A stretch of 62,000 nt of DNA. Source: Symbiodinium natans. Taxonomy: Eukaryota; Sar; Dinophyceae; Suessiales; Symbiodiniaceae. The DNA lies in assembly GCA_905221605.1 (NCBI GenBank), contig CAJNDS010000275.1, positions 1 through 62,000 on the forward strand. The letters are read 5' to 3'. A program made the position numbers and the translations under genes. The notes under the pieces are model-generated. The model worked only from the letters and a program-made list of their open reading frames with translations, was not told where the DNA came from and did not search any database. Below are positions 20,640 through 31,110 of the stretch, one piece after another (positions within the stretch are counted from its first letter, which is position 1; every line of letters begins with the position of its first letter).

Positions 20640-21010
20640 AGCAACGACAGTTGCATACAGTTGCGAGGATGGCGCCCCCCACGTGCCTCATCCTCGTAAC
20701 TGTCAGCACTTAAGAGACTCGCAGAACAAACGAAGGCCCCAAAGTGACGACAGCTACGAGATCGGCGCAACCCACATGCCTCATTGTTGCAACTGTCTGC
20801 GTCTTTTGAGATGCGAAGAACAAACGAAGCTTGAAAAATGACGACAGTCACGAGGATGGCGCCACCCACATGCCTCGTCCTCGTGACTGCCTGCTCTCGT
20901 CAAGCAACCATAGTCCAGAAATGACGTTACAATCACGAGGATGACGCACCTCGAGGCCCGAGAGGCCTCGTCCTCAGTCCTCGTAACCGTCTGCACTGTT
21001 GAGAAGCCAT
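20640..21010. repeat. About four degenerate ~95 bp repeats, each with a hairpin
   Basis: Each unit contains an arm like CAGTCACGAGGATGGCGC, a short CACCCACATGCC loop region, and the complementary arm CTCGTCCTCGTGACTG. Units begin near 20640, 20736, 20831 and 20926. The hairpins make minus-strand frames look like repeated peptides (EDEA.GGRHPR), which I do not regard as proven coding. Confidence 0.7.
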
Positions 21011-21444
21011 GCCAAAACGCTGGGTTCCGCAACTACAGCCTGATTCGTGCCACCTCGGTTGTTTTCGAACGCTTTAGAACACTTTAGAACACTGTTCGGA
21101 CGCTTTGCGAACACAAATCGCACGATGCCCGGAAACTCCCCAACCCCTGGAACCCCATACGCATTCGGGAGAAAAGAAGTCTCCACGGCTGCGGGTATCT
21201 TGGACCACAACATGCCTTCGCGACAATGACTCCCCCCCCCGCCCCTATCCGCCCGGGTGTGCTGGGGCGCCATTCCCGCATGGAACCTACAAGTACTTCG
21301 GCGCGGGGTGGCGCGACACGCCACATTCCTGTGCTTCCTAAACTTCCTAAACTTCCTGAACTTCCTGAACTTTCCAAACCCTAGACTGTTCGTACTCAAC
21401 CCCCCGCAGCCCTAAACTTTCCATACCCCCCAAGGCAAGAAATA

Positions 21445-21505
21445 GTAGGACTCCCTTGCAATAAGGACCCCAGTAAGGTACCCCGAATTTCGGAAACCCC
21501 CCAAT
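21445..21505 (-). mobile_element. Family C repeat, fragment
   Basis: Shares TTGCAATAAGGACCCCAGTA and GAATTTCGGAAACC with the fuller copies at 34530-34660 and 36405-36520. Confidence 0.5.
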
Positions 21506-21768
21506 GATGTCTGAGGCGCGGTGTTCATGCTCCTCCTCTTCCTCCTCATCCTCATACCTCGGTTCCAGGGCTTCGGGTTTTTGGAGGGTCGTCTTCAAAA
21601 CCTCGGTTTAGGGCTGTGGGTTTTCGTAGGGTTTTAGCTTTCAGGAGGGTTTGGGGTGCGCATGTGGTTGATCTTCGGGTTTGGGGGGATGTCACAGCCC
21701 GAGGGTTTGGGGATTCTACGGGGATTGTAAGGGATCTTTACTAGATTTACTAGTGATTGTGCAGGCTC

Positions 21769-22133
21769 CTGCATTAAGGTGCACGGGGACCACCATTCCA
21801 AGCTGCCACTCCTCTTCTTCATCCACTTCACCATGGTCCTCCATGAAGGCTTCGGCAGTTCCCAGGTATTCTGCGACCTGTCAAGAGCTCAAGGCTGTAC
21901 TTGGAGGTTCATGGGTACTATAACTCTACCTACAACCTACTGAGGGGACTTCGGGGGCGTGCAAGTACAGTCATCATTGGGGCTACAAGCAAGTACCCTG
22001 AAACCTCCAAGTAGGGCTTGAGCAGCGCAGTGAGGGTTCCTTGGGGCGCCTTCTCCTTCAGCTTGTAGCCCCAGACGCCGGATCCCGTGTTCCTCTTCAT
22101 GTGCCCCGTCTGCGTGCTGATTCGGCCGTAGAC
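21769..22133 (-). CDS. Two exons of an unknown protein joined across a family D introner
   Basis: Exon 22005..22133 (43 codons, phase 0) reads VYGRISTQTGHMKRNTGSGV and ends LTALLKPYLE. Exon 21769..21877 reads VAEYLGTAEAFMEDHGEVDE then EEEWQLGMVVPVHLNA. Intron 21878..22004 is GT-AG (GGAG|GTTTCAGGG, TTGACAG|G); the second exon ends at an AG|GA donor. The position downstream of the 29.1 kb P-loop exon and upstream of the switch exons would fit the kinesin-like gene, but no motor motif is visible here. Confidence 0.6.
21878..22004 (-). mobile_element. Introner-like element, family D, copy 4
   Basis: 127 bp intron with inverted termini ACTTGGAGGTTCATGGGTAC (about 21899) and GTACCCTGAAACCTCCAAGT (about 21993-22012). 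The donor is inside the terminal repeat and the acceptor about 20 bp beyond the other one. Confidence 0.75.
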
Positions 22134-22254
22134 CTGGCAGAAGGAGCGAGAGCCGGTGGGAACATGCGAAGAGGTGCACTCGGAACCTTGAGCCCTCAGC
22201 ATCCCGCAGCACAACCCCCAACGGCAACAGGTTCGAAGAGGAGCCGTCGTCAAT

Positions 22255-22295
22255 GCCCCCAGCTCCTCCTCCCCCTCCCCCCCCCCCACCACCCC

Positions 22296-22365
<70 letters not shown>
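22255..22365. repeat. Long poly-C tract
   Basis: About 100 nearly uninterrupted cytosines. Its real length is probably unresolved in the assembly. Confidence 0.9.
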
Positions 22366-22366
<1 letters not shown>

Positions 22367-22619
22367 CGGCCTCGAAGATGCGCACTTGCACATCCTCGGC
22401 CGGCTTCTATAAACCAAGCTCGTAACTCCCTAGATCTGGTTCAGAGCGGGCTGGACAAGTTCTAGTAAGCGGGCACCCCCCCCCCACTGTGCGTCCCAAG
22501 GATCCTCGATCTTGTTCGCATTCTCCTGCGCCAAGTTGCGAGTCTCGACTTTCGGAACGTCCAAAGGTGCAAAGGAAGGAGCGGCTTTCGGATTTGATGA
22601 GGCTCAGGAACGTTGAGGG

Positions 22620-23030
22620 CCCTAAACCCTAAGCCCTAAACCCAAAACCCTAAACCCTAAACCCTAAACCCATCTAAACCCTAAACCCTAAACCCTAAAC
22701 TCAGTGAGCAAGGCGTCCTTGAGGTAGAGCGACAGGACGCCATCGATGCCTCGGCCCCCGCCGACTGGGGCAGTCGCGTCACCGATCCTCAGCACTCCGC
22801 GATGTTGCCATTCTAGGATGAGGGGTCTGACTACCTGAAAATCTTAGAAGCATATATTTATATCTATATCTATATCTATATTTATATCTTTAGGTATATT
22901 TACATTCATATTTATACTGGTATTGATATTGATACTCATATAAGGGTATATATACCCATGTACATACCCATGTACATATAGTCTTAGTAATTTACATACA
23001 TATATATATATATATATATTTATGTCGCCT
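22620..23030. repeat. CCCTAAA array, unique spacer and TA-rich microsatellite
   Basis: 22620-22702 is CCCTAAA. 22703-22840 is unique. 22850-23025 is ATATCTATA/TATATA simple repeat that also precedes array copy 2 (24410-24540), so it belongs to the plastid-gene repeat unit. Confidence 0.8.
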
Positions 23031-23258
23031 GAGAAGCCCTCTTCTCTTTTCCGCAAGCCGTCGTCAAGCGGGGAACTGAAACGTAGCCACGGCAACGCTA
23101 AACCGCGGCTGCCGATGGCTTCTGACGAAACTGTGCCTCTGAAACCGTGCACGTCAACGAAACAGATCGGGAAAAACCTTTCTGCGCAACAGGAACCTGG
23201 ACAGTGAGAGCTTGGAATCATGATCAAAAACTTAACCACCATCTCGGTTCCTTGTAGC

Positions 23259-24145
23259 TCACAGCTGCACTTCCTCAGCCATGTGGAACTGGGCCGTCTT
23301 GGCGTACTCCCTCATCTGCTGAGCGGCCTTCTCCAATCGTTCCTTCTTGCTCGGAGCTGCCTGACAATCATGGTAGTGAAGGGCACCCTGCAATGTACTC
23401 CTTGCCATAAGCGCGAAGAATGAGAGTAGTGAAGCATGGCAACACAACACAGTGGCCATTTCTTAGAACATGTGAAAATGAGCACACCGCCAACGCCTCG
23501 AGCTTGACTTTCTCCTGCTTGAGCTCTTCAATGACTTGAGGAAAGTAGGACGCCTCGCACGGAGCTCCACATCAAAATGCTTGGGTGGGGTTGCGTATGT
23601 CGGTGGTTGGGCACGATCATGCATTGCAAGTTGAATCAGCTTTATTGAACCGGCACACTTCAGGTCCCCATGTCCGACAGGCCTCAATTCTGCTCCTCGT
23701 GACAAAATCGATCTCCCCGGGCTTTGTGGCGGCCAAGGAGGCATCGATGCCCTGCATAAAGCTGGGCCGGACCACCGAGAACCTGAAGGCTTTGGGTGCA
23801 AGGTTTAAGCTCCAGGCTACAGGTCCTGGATCGTTCGGATAGGACCAAGCAATGTTAACAAGGCTTCCTATCAAAATAAAACTTAAAAAGCCAAAACCTC
23901 TGCTTGGGGGGTCGTAGGAACTCAGGCAGGTCGTTCACGGCCCAGCTGCTTGCGGGCACAGCGAGGCCCACCATCAGTCCAGCCAGAACTCCCATCACAA
24001 CGGTGCCAGCATCACTTGGAGGCTCTGGGCGCACCACCTTGTCAGGGAGGCTGCGAGGGGTGGACACGCGCAGCGGCGGCGCCACGAAGGCAACGGTCGC
24101 AAAGGCAAGGGCCAGGGCACCGAGGAGCAGACCAGAGCGAGTCAT
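23259..24145 (-). CDS. Nucleus-encoded plastid (likely thylakoid-lumen) protein, array copy 1
   Basis: Four exons: 23898..24145, 23683..23782, 23497..23553 and 23259..23360, total 168 codons plus TGA. Introns of 115, 129 and 136 bp have GT, GC and GC donors, all AG|G-flanked. Residues 1-19 form a signal peptide, FVAP follows at 20-23 (the peridinin-dinoflagellate plastid-leader motif), then a Pro/Arg-rich transit stretch. A second hydrophobic segment (48-63) ends in SSWA (66-69), as for lumenal targeting. The mature part is mainly helical and charged (IEELKQEKVKLE, ERLEKAAQQMREYAKTAQFH) and ends AEEVQL. A PsbQ-like extrinsic photosystem subunit is one possibility but is only a guess. Confidence 0.75.
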
Positions 24146-24763
24146 GAGCGCGAGGTTCTGCTAGTTCCGCAGGTCTCAAAGCTACTGCAACTCAGCCAGA
24201 AAAGCTGTCGGGCGAAAGGTAAGCCTGACCTGCTTGCTGCGCCACGTCATGAGCGCCGTGCCCGCGACTGTTGTTCTGGCAGCTCGCAGTTGCTAGTGCC
24301 ACTACTGCCCTGGCTGCTACTGCCCCCGCCGACTGGGGCAGTCGTATCGCGATGTTGCCATTCTAGGATGAAGGGTCTGAGTTGGGCTCACACCTAAAGT
24401 CTTAGAAGCTTATATATGTATGTATGTATATAAATATATATATGGATATGGGTATATAAATATATACCCATTTACATATAGTCTTAGTCTTAGTAATTTA
24501 CATACATATATAAATACACATATATATATATATATATATGCCTCGTCTCTTTTCCGCAAGCCGTCGTCAAGCGGGGAACTGAAACGTAGCCACGGCAACG
24601 CTAAACCGCGGCTGCCGATGGCTTCTGACGAAACTGTGCCTCTGAAACCGTGCACGTCAACGAAACAGATCGGGAAAAACCTTTCCGCGCAACACAGGAA
24701 CCTAGACAGTGAGAGCTTGGAATCATGATCAAAAACAGAACCACCATCTCGGTTCCTTGTGGC

Positions 24764-25642
24764 TCACAGCTGCACTTCCTCAGCCATGTGGAACTGGGCC
24801 GTCTTGGCGTACTCCCTCATCTGCTGAGCGGCCTTCTCCAATCGTTCCTTCTTGCTCGGAGCTGCCTGACAATCATGGTAGTGCTAGCCATAATCGCCCC
24901 AGAATGAGAGTAGTGAAGCATGGTAACACAACACAGTGGCCATTTTTTTAGAACATGTGAGAATGAGCACACCGCCAACGCCTCGAGCTTGACTTTCTCC
25001 TGCTTGAGCTCTTCAATGACTTGGGGAAAGTAGGACGCCTCGCACGGAGCCGTGATTGGGGACGATCATGCATTGCAAGATGTTGCAAGTTGAATCAGCT
25101 TTACTGAACCGGCACATCACGTTCAAGCACTTCCAGCAATCAGCTAGTGCCTGCACACTTCAGGTCCCCATGTCCGACAGGCCTCAATTCTGCTCCTCGT
25201 GACAAAATCGATCTCGCCGGGCTTTGTGGCGGCCAAGGAGGCATCGATGCCCTGCATGAAGCTGGGCCGGACCACCGAGAACCTGAAGGCTTTGGGTGCA
25301 AGGTTTAAGCTCCAGGCTACAGGTCCTGAATCGTTCGGATAGGACCAAGCAATGTTAACAAGGCTTCCTATCAAAATAAAACTCAAAACGCCAAAACCTC
25401 TGCTTGCGGGGTCGTAGGAACTCAGGCAGGTCGTTCACAGCCCAGCTGCTTGCGGGCACAGCGAGGCCCACCATCAGTCCAGCAAGAACTCCCATCACAA
25501 CGGTGCCAGCATCACTTGGAGGCTCTGGGCGCACCAACTTGTCAGGGAGGCTGCGAGGGGTGGACACGCGCGGCGGCGCCACGAAGGCAACGGTCACAAA
25601 GGCAAGGGCCAGGGCACCGAGGAGCAGACCAGAGCGAGTCAT
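24764..25642 (-). CDS. Plastid lumen-type protein, array copy 2
   Basis: Exons 25398..25642, 25183..25282, 24982..25038 and 24764..24865, 167 codons plus TGA. It is one residue shorter than copy 1 in the leader (VAPPRVS instead of VAPPLRVS) and has RPRKQ instead of RPPKQ at the end of exon 1. Splice sites and exon lengths are otherwise the same. The reading frame is intact, so this copy is probably functional. Confidence 0.75.
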
Positions 25643-25850
25643 GAGCGCGAGGTTCTGCTAGTTCCGCAGGTCTCAAAGCTACTGCAACTCAGCCAGAAAA
25701 GCTGCCGGGCGAAAGGCCTGACCTGCTTGCTGCGCCACGTCATGAGCGACGTGCCCGCGACTGTTGTTCTGGCAGCTCGCAGTTGCTAGTACCACTACTG
25801 CCCTGGCTGCTACGGCACCTTCTCTTTTCCGGAAGCCTTCGTCATCAAGC

Positions 25851-26060
25851 ATGGAGCTGTCTGAAACAGAGCCATGGGACCGCTGTAATGGCCGTGTCTG
25901 TCAAGCTATGCCCAGTACCTCCCATGCCCTTCTGGCAGCCACAAAAGCAAAGGCTGCAGAAATTAACAAGCTACTGTACAATGGGGGCATGAATCTCTGG
26001 GCGAGGACTGAAGACGCCAGCCGCGGCTTTCGATGGCTTCTGACTAAACTGTGCCTCTGA
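25851..26060 (+). CDS. Possible small ORF in array spacer (type 2 spacer, unit 2/3)
   Basis: Plus-strand ATG frame of 69 codons (MELSETEPWDRCNGRVCQAM, later NLWARTEDASRGFRWLLTKL). The same frame is kept at 27410..27622 (70 codons) and 49139..49351 (70 codons). Length differences are in frame, and at 49.2 kb a +1 and a -1 indel compensate each other. It is also possible that this is only 3' flank of the minus-strand genes. Confidence 0.25.
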   Translation: MELSETEPWDRCNGRVCQAMPSTSHALLAATKAKAAEINKLLYNGGMNLWARTEDASRGFRWLLTKLCL

Positions 26061-26223
26061 AACCATGCACGTCAACGAAACAGGTCGGGGATGCAGATTC
26101 TGTGCGATGCAGGAACCTGAAGAGTTCGAGCCATTGTTTGAGTTGAACTTTATGTATAGCTCAAAGACAGGGGCAGTGAAGGACATAACGATTTTCAGGT
26201 TCCTGTCTTGCCTCATGACATGC

Positions 26224-27197
26224 TCAAAGCTCCACTTCCTCAGCCATGTGGAACTGGGCCGTCTTGGCGTACTCCCTCATCTGCTGAGTCGCCTTCTCAA
26301 GGCGTTCCTGTTTGCTCGGAGCTGCCTGGCAATGATGGTACTGGTAGCCATGATCACCACAGCAAGAGAAGGGCAGCCTTCAAAAATGCATTCCCTGCCA
26401 TAGCAGCCGTAGCGCCAAGAACGAGTGGGGTGAAAAATGGCAAAACAACACAACGGCCAACATTCTCAAGAACTGCAAAAATGAGCACATCCCCCAGCAC
26501 GCCGCCACGCCTCGAGCTTGACTCTCTCCTGCTTGAGCTCTTCAATGACTTGAGGAAAGTAGGACGCCTCGCACGGAGCTCCACATCAAAATGCTTGGGT
26601 GGGTGCGTAGGTCGGTGATTGGGCACGATCAGAGTTGAATCAACTTTATTGAACCGGCACATCACGTTCAAGCACTTCCAGCAATCGGCTAGTGCCTGCA
26701 CACTTCAGGTCCCCATGTCACATGTCCGACAGGCCTCAATTCTGCTCCTCGTGACAAAATCGATCTCCCCGGGCTTTGTGGCGGCCAAGGAGGCATCGAT
26801 GCCCTGCATGAAGCTGGGCCGGACCACCGAGAACCTGAAGGCTTTGGGTGCAAGGTTTAAGCTCCAGGCTACAGGTCCTGGATCGTTCGGATAGGACCAA
26901 GCAATGTTAACAAGGCTTCCTATCAAAATAAAACTTAAAAAGCCAAAACCTCTGCTTGGGGGGTCGTAGGAACTCAGGCAGGTCGTTCACGGCCCAGCTG
27001 CTTGCGGGCACAGCGAGGCCCACCATCAGTCCAGCCAGAACTCCCATCACAACGGTGCCAACATCACTTGGAGGCTCTGGGCGCACCACCTTGTCAGGGA
27101 GGCTGCGAGGGGTGGACACGCGCAGCGGCGGCGCCACGAAGGCAACGGTCGCAAAGGCAAGGGCCAAGGCACCGAGGAGCAGACCAGAGCGAGTCAT
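26224..27197 (-). CDS. Plastid lumen-type protein, array copy 3
   Basis: Exons 26950..27197, 26735..26834, 26511..26567 and 26224..26325, 168 codons plus TGA. The C-terminus is AEEVEL rather than AEEVQL, and exon 4 reads SKQERLEKATQQ. Introns are longer than in copies 1-2 (115, 167 and 185 bp) but keep the same AG|G junctions and donor types. Confidence 0.75.
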
Positions 27198-27409
27198 GAG
27201 CGCGAGGTTCTGCTAGTTCCGCAGGTCTCAAAGCTACTGCAACTCAGCCAGAAAAGCTGTCGGGCGAAAGGCAAGCCTGACCTGCTTGCTGCGCCACGTC
27301 ATGAGCGACGTGCCCGCGACTGTTGTTCTGGCAGCTCGCGTTTGCTAGTACCATTATTGCCCTGGCTGCTACGGCACCTTCTCTTTTCCGGAAGCCTTCG
27401 TCATCAAGC

Positions 27410-27622
27410 ATGGAGCTGTCTGAAACAGAGCCATGGGACCGCTGTAATGGCCGTGTCTGTCAAGCTATGCCCAGTACCTCCCATGCCCTTCTGGCAGCCA
27501 CAAAAGCAAAGGCTGCAGAAATTAACAAGCTGGGACTGTACAATGGGGGCATGAATCTCTGGGCGAGGACTGAAGACGCCAGCCGCGGCTTTCGATGGCT
27601 TCTGACTAAACTGTGCCTCTGA
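27410..27622 (+). CDS. Possible small ORF in array spacer (unit 3/4)
   Basis: 70-codon plus-strand frame, nearly identical to the one at 25851 but with one extra codon (INKLGLYNGG versus INKLLYNGG). Same caveat applies. Confidence 0.25.
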   Translation: MELSETEPWDRCNGRVCQAMPSTSHALLAATKAKAAEINKLGLYNGGMNLWARTEDASRGFRWLLTKLCL

Positions 27623-27785
27623 AACCATGCACGTCAACGAAACAGGTCGGGGATGCAGATTCTGTGCGATGCAGGAACCTGAAGAGTTCGAGCCATTGTT
27701 TGAGTTGAACTTTATGTATAGCTCAAAGACAGGGGCAGTGAAGGACATAACGATTTTCAGGTTCCTGTCTTGCCTCATGACATGC

Positions 27786-28759
27786 TCAAAGCTCCACTTC
27801 CTCAGCCATGTGGAACTGGGCCGTCTTGGCGTACTCCCTCATCTGCTGAGTCGCCTTCTCAAGGCGTTCCTGTTTGCTCGGAGCTGCCTGGCAATGATGG
27901 TACTGGTAGCCATGATCACCACAGCAAGAGAAGGGCAGCCTTCAAAAATGCATTCCCTGCCATAGCAGCCGTAGCGCCAAGAACGAGTGGGGTGAAAAAT
28001 GGCAAAACAACACAACGGCCAACATTCTCAAGAACTGCAAAAATGAGCACATCCCCCAGCACGCCGCCACGCCTCGAGCTTGACTCTCTCCTGCTTGAGC
28101 TCTTCAATGACTTGAGGAAAGTAGGACGCCTCGCACGGAGCTCCACATCAAAATGCTTGGGTGGGTGCGTAGGTCGGTGATTGGGCACGATCAGAGTTGA
28201 ATCAACTTTATTGAACCGGCACATCACGTTCAAGCACTTCCAGCAATCGGCTAGTGCCTGCACACTTCAGGTCCCCATGTCACATGTCCGACAGGCCTCA
28301 ATTCTGCTCCTCGTGACAAAATCGATCTCCCCGGGCTTTGTGGCGGCCAAGGAGGCATCGATGCCCTGCATGAAGCTGGGCCGGACCACCGAGAACCTGA
28401 AGGCTTTGGGTGCAAGGTTTAAGCTCCAGGCTACAGGTCCTGGATCGTTCGGATAGGACCAAGCAATGTTAACAAGGCTTCCTATCAAAATAAAACTTAA
28501 AAAGCCAAAACCTCTGCTTGGGGGGTCGTAGGAACTCAGGCAGGTCGTTCACGGCCCAGCTGCTTGCGGGCACAGCGAGGCCCACCATCAGTCCAGCCAG
28601 AACTCCCATCACAACGGTGCCAACATCACTTGGAGGCTCTGGGCGCACCACCTTGTCAGGGAGGCTGCGAGGGGTGGACACGCGCAGCGGCGGCGCCACG
28701 AAGGCAACGGTCACAAAGGCAAGGGCCAGGGCACCGAGGACCAGACCAGAGCGAGTCAT
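27786..28759 (-). CDS. Plastid lumen-type protein, array copy 4
   Basis: Exons 28512..28759, 28297..28396, 28073..28129 and 27786..27887, 168 codons plus TGA. Nearly identical to copy 3 at every position, introns and spacer included, so the last duplication is very recent or the pair is being homogenised. The upstream context diverges at about 28831. Confidence 0.75.
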
Positions 28760-29029
28760 GAGCGCGAGGTTCTGCTAGTTCCGCAGGTCTCAAAGCTACT
28801 GCAACTCAGCCAGAAAAGCTGTCGGGCGAAAGGGCTGACCTGCTTGCGACCAGTCCCTCTTCCCTCTCGGACATGCCCACACCACTTTGCAGAACATGAG
28901 AGAGCATGATTAGAACATGATTTAGATAGAACATGATAGAGCATGAAAGAACAGCAGAGAACATGATGAACCCATGATCCATGGCACAGCCCCCTAAGCC
29001 CTGGATCCCCGGCCCCCCTAAACCGCCGC

Positions 29030-29105
29030 CCAGGCGCAGCGTCGTCGTCTTGCCGGCGCCGGAGTAGCCGTAGCTGATCATCATGAGGCCCTCCCCAGCT
29101 TCAGC
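29030..29105 (-). CDS. Kinesin-like P-loop exon
   Basis: After acceptor CCCCTCAG|G the minus-strand frame reads GLMMISYGYSGAGKTTTLRL. GYSGAGKT fits the kinesin Walker A consensus (GQTGSGKT; GYSGAGKT itself occurs in several motors), including the preceding Tyr-Gly. The exon runs into a GGTTTAGGG sequence that can serve as its donor. It lies on the same strand as, and upstream of, the switch I and II exons at 17.5 and 16.4 kb, with the plastid-gene array between them. Confidence 0.6.
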
Positions 29106-29184
29106 CTGAGGGGGGCGGGGGGCGGCTTTCCCCGAGTTTTAAAACCTCGGATCCTTCGAGGGCTTGGGGTTGCGATGTTCCTTA

Positions 29185-29445
29185 ACCCTAAACCCTAAAA
29201 CCCTAAAACCCTAAAACCCTAAAACCCTAAAACCCTAAAACCCTAAAACCCTAAAACCCTAAAACCCTAAAACCCTAAAACCCTAAAACCCTAAAACCCT
29301 AAAACCCTAAAACCCTAAAACCCTAAAACCATAAAACCCTAAAACCCTAAAACCCTAAAACCCTAAAACCCTAAAACCCTAAAACCCTAAAACCCTAAAA
29401 CCCTAAAACCCAAAACCCTAAAACCCTAAAACCCAAAACCCTCAA
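29185..29445 (-). repeat. Pure CCCTAAAA (8 bp) array
   Basis: About 31 copies of the 8 bp unit with only a few point changes. It is an 8 bp relative of the 7 bp telomere-like unit, amplified separately. Confidence 0.95.
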
Positions 29446-29522
29446 CCCTTAACCCTTAATGGGGATTGCAGTACCCCGTATTCTAATCCCTATGACTGCT
29501 AGCATAAGGGGGAACATCCCAA
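29446..29522. mobile_element. Family A element, 5'-truncated
   Basis: Keeps the core CCTTAATGGGGATT and the right end (AGCATAAGGGGGAACATCCC). The left terminal repeat is replaced by the CCCTAAAA array. Confidence 0.6.
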
Positions 29523-29564
29523 GGCCCAGGGCCCAGAGGCTTCGGACCCAGAATGGCTCTTTTG

Positions 29565-29900
29565 GGTTTAGGGTTTAGGGTTTAGGGTTTAGGGTTTAGG
29601 GCTTAGGTTAGGATTTAGGGTTTAGGGTTTTTAGGGTTTAGGGTTTAGGGTTGATTGAAATAATTTAGGGTTCAGGTCCGGGGAAAGTTTCGAGGAGTTT
29701 CTGCTCTAATAACTTCAAGTTACAGGGGCTTGAGGGTCTAGGGTTTAGGGTTTAGGGTCTAGGGTCTAGGGTCTAGGGTTTAGGGTTTAGGGTTTAGGGT
29801 TTAGGGTTTAGGGTTTAGGGTTTAGGGTTTAGGGTTTAGGGTTTGGGGTTTAGGGTCGAGGGTTTGGGGTTTAGGGTTTAGGGTTGAGGGACTACAAGGA
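29565..29900 (+). repeat. TTTAGGG array with TCTAGGG variants
   Basis: Two blocks separated by about 80 bp of unique sequence (29655-29735). Confidence 0.9.
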
Positions 29901-29914
29901 CAGGGTTGAGGCTC

Positions 29915-29980
29915 CTGTGTGCAGCAAGAGGCCTCGCGCAGGATCTCCGAGAGGGGCGGGTCCAACTGTCGGTCCTTGTG
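29915..29980 (-). CDS. Candidate exon
   Basis: 22 codons on the minus strand, HKDRQLDPPLSEILREASCC then TQ, ending at a GA donor (ACACAG|GA). The pattern loosely recalls the (H)xPxRxSxLTxLL segment of kinesins but is too short and divergent to assign. Confidence 0.35.
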
Positions 29981-30129
29981 GCAAAGTCCCTAAACCCTAA
30001 ACCCTAAACGTCCCTCGGCCCGAAACCCGGAATCCTCAACTTTCAGCGCCTTCGGGGAGAGTCAGCCGCTCTCTATCCCTAAACCCTGCACTTTAGCCCC
30101 TAAAGCCATCTAAGGCCCAAAGCCCGTTC

Positions 30130-30140
30130 TTTTTTTTTTG

Positions 30141-30175
<35 letters not shown>
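30130..30175. repeat. Poly-T/poly-G tract
   Basis: A T run followed by about 33 G; length uncertain. Confidence 0.9.
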
Positions 30176-30178
<3 letters not shown>

Positions 30179-30429
30179 CCTACATGTTAAGGCAACTACT
30201 GGGCACTCATGCCCTCAACCCTAAACCCTTCCTGGTTTGTGGTTTGGGGTTTGGGGTCCCCCACCCCCCCCAGGACATTCGGGGCACGTGAAGGGGCCAA
30301 AAAGCCGCCCGAAAGACCTGAACCCCGGAATCACTGCACAGGCCTCAGAAGACGCAGAGGGTGATCCTTCAAGCTCTGAAAAGCCCAGGAAAACGACCCT
30401 CAACCCCACCCTAAACCACCCTAGACCCT

Positions 30430-31110
30430 AAGCCACCCTAAACTTCTGGAGGAACCTTATGAACCTCCCAAGAACCCCTAGAACCCCTAGAACCCCCAGA
30501 ACCCCCCCGAAGCCCCCCGGAAGCCCCCCCGGAAGCCACAGTAAACCCCTGGCTTCCCCAGAGCCTGCGGAAGAGGCCAGTCCATGGTCTTGGGGTCCCA
30601 GCCTCGAACGTAGACTTCGGGGTTGGAAGGGCTTAGGACGGCTAAGGGTGAGGTTGAAGCTTAAGGTTTAAGGGTTTAGGGTTGAGGTTGAGGGCTCAGG
30701 GTGAACGGCTTCAAGGGTGCGCAAGGGTTTGGGGGGGGTCTTCAGTTTTCAGGGTTTTAGGGCTTTAGGGCTTGTTGTTGAGGCTTCTTTAAGGGCTTAG
30801 GGCTTTAGGGCTTGCTTTTAAGGTATCTAGGGCTTGCCAGGGCTTTTGTTTTTTAGCGCTTCTTTAGGCTTGCTTGAGGGAGCCGACGTCCTCCTGACGG
30901 CTGGCGCTTTATGGGGGGTTGAACTCCGAACTTCGAGGGTTTAGAGGCTTCAGGGCTTAGGGGTTTTGGGGGCTCAAGGCTTTGGACTTTTAGGGTTTAG
31001 GGGTTTAGGGTTTAGGGTTTAGGGTTTAGGGTTTAGGGTTTAGGGTTTAGGGTTTAGGGTCTAGGGTTTAGGGTTTAGGGTTTGGGGCTCAAGGCTTTGG
31101 ACTTTTAGGG
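30430..31110. other. Repeat-derived DNA, no supported exon
   Basis: CCCTAGAA-like (30470-30510), GGGCTTTA-like (30740-30830) and TTTAGGG (30985-31090) runs, with no island that reads well on either strand. Confidence 0.5.

Larger units (their letters stand above)
23030..28835 (-). repeat. Tandem array of four plastid-gene units
   Basis: Gene starts are at 24145, 25642, 27197 and 28759, giving unit lengths of 1497, 1555 and 1562 bp. The two right-hand units are almost identical over 1562 bp, including spacers. The two left-hand spacers differ from the right-hand ones, so the array has at least two spacer types. Sequence similarity stops at about 28831. Confidence 0.95.
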
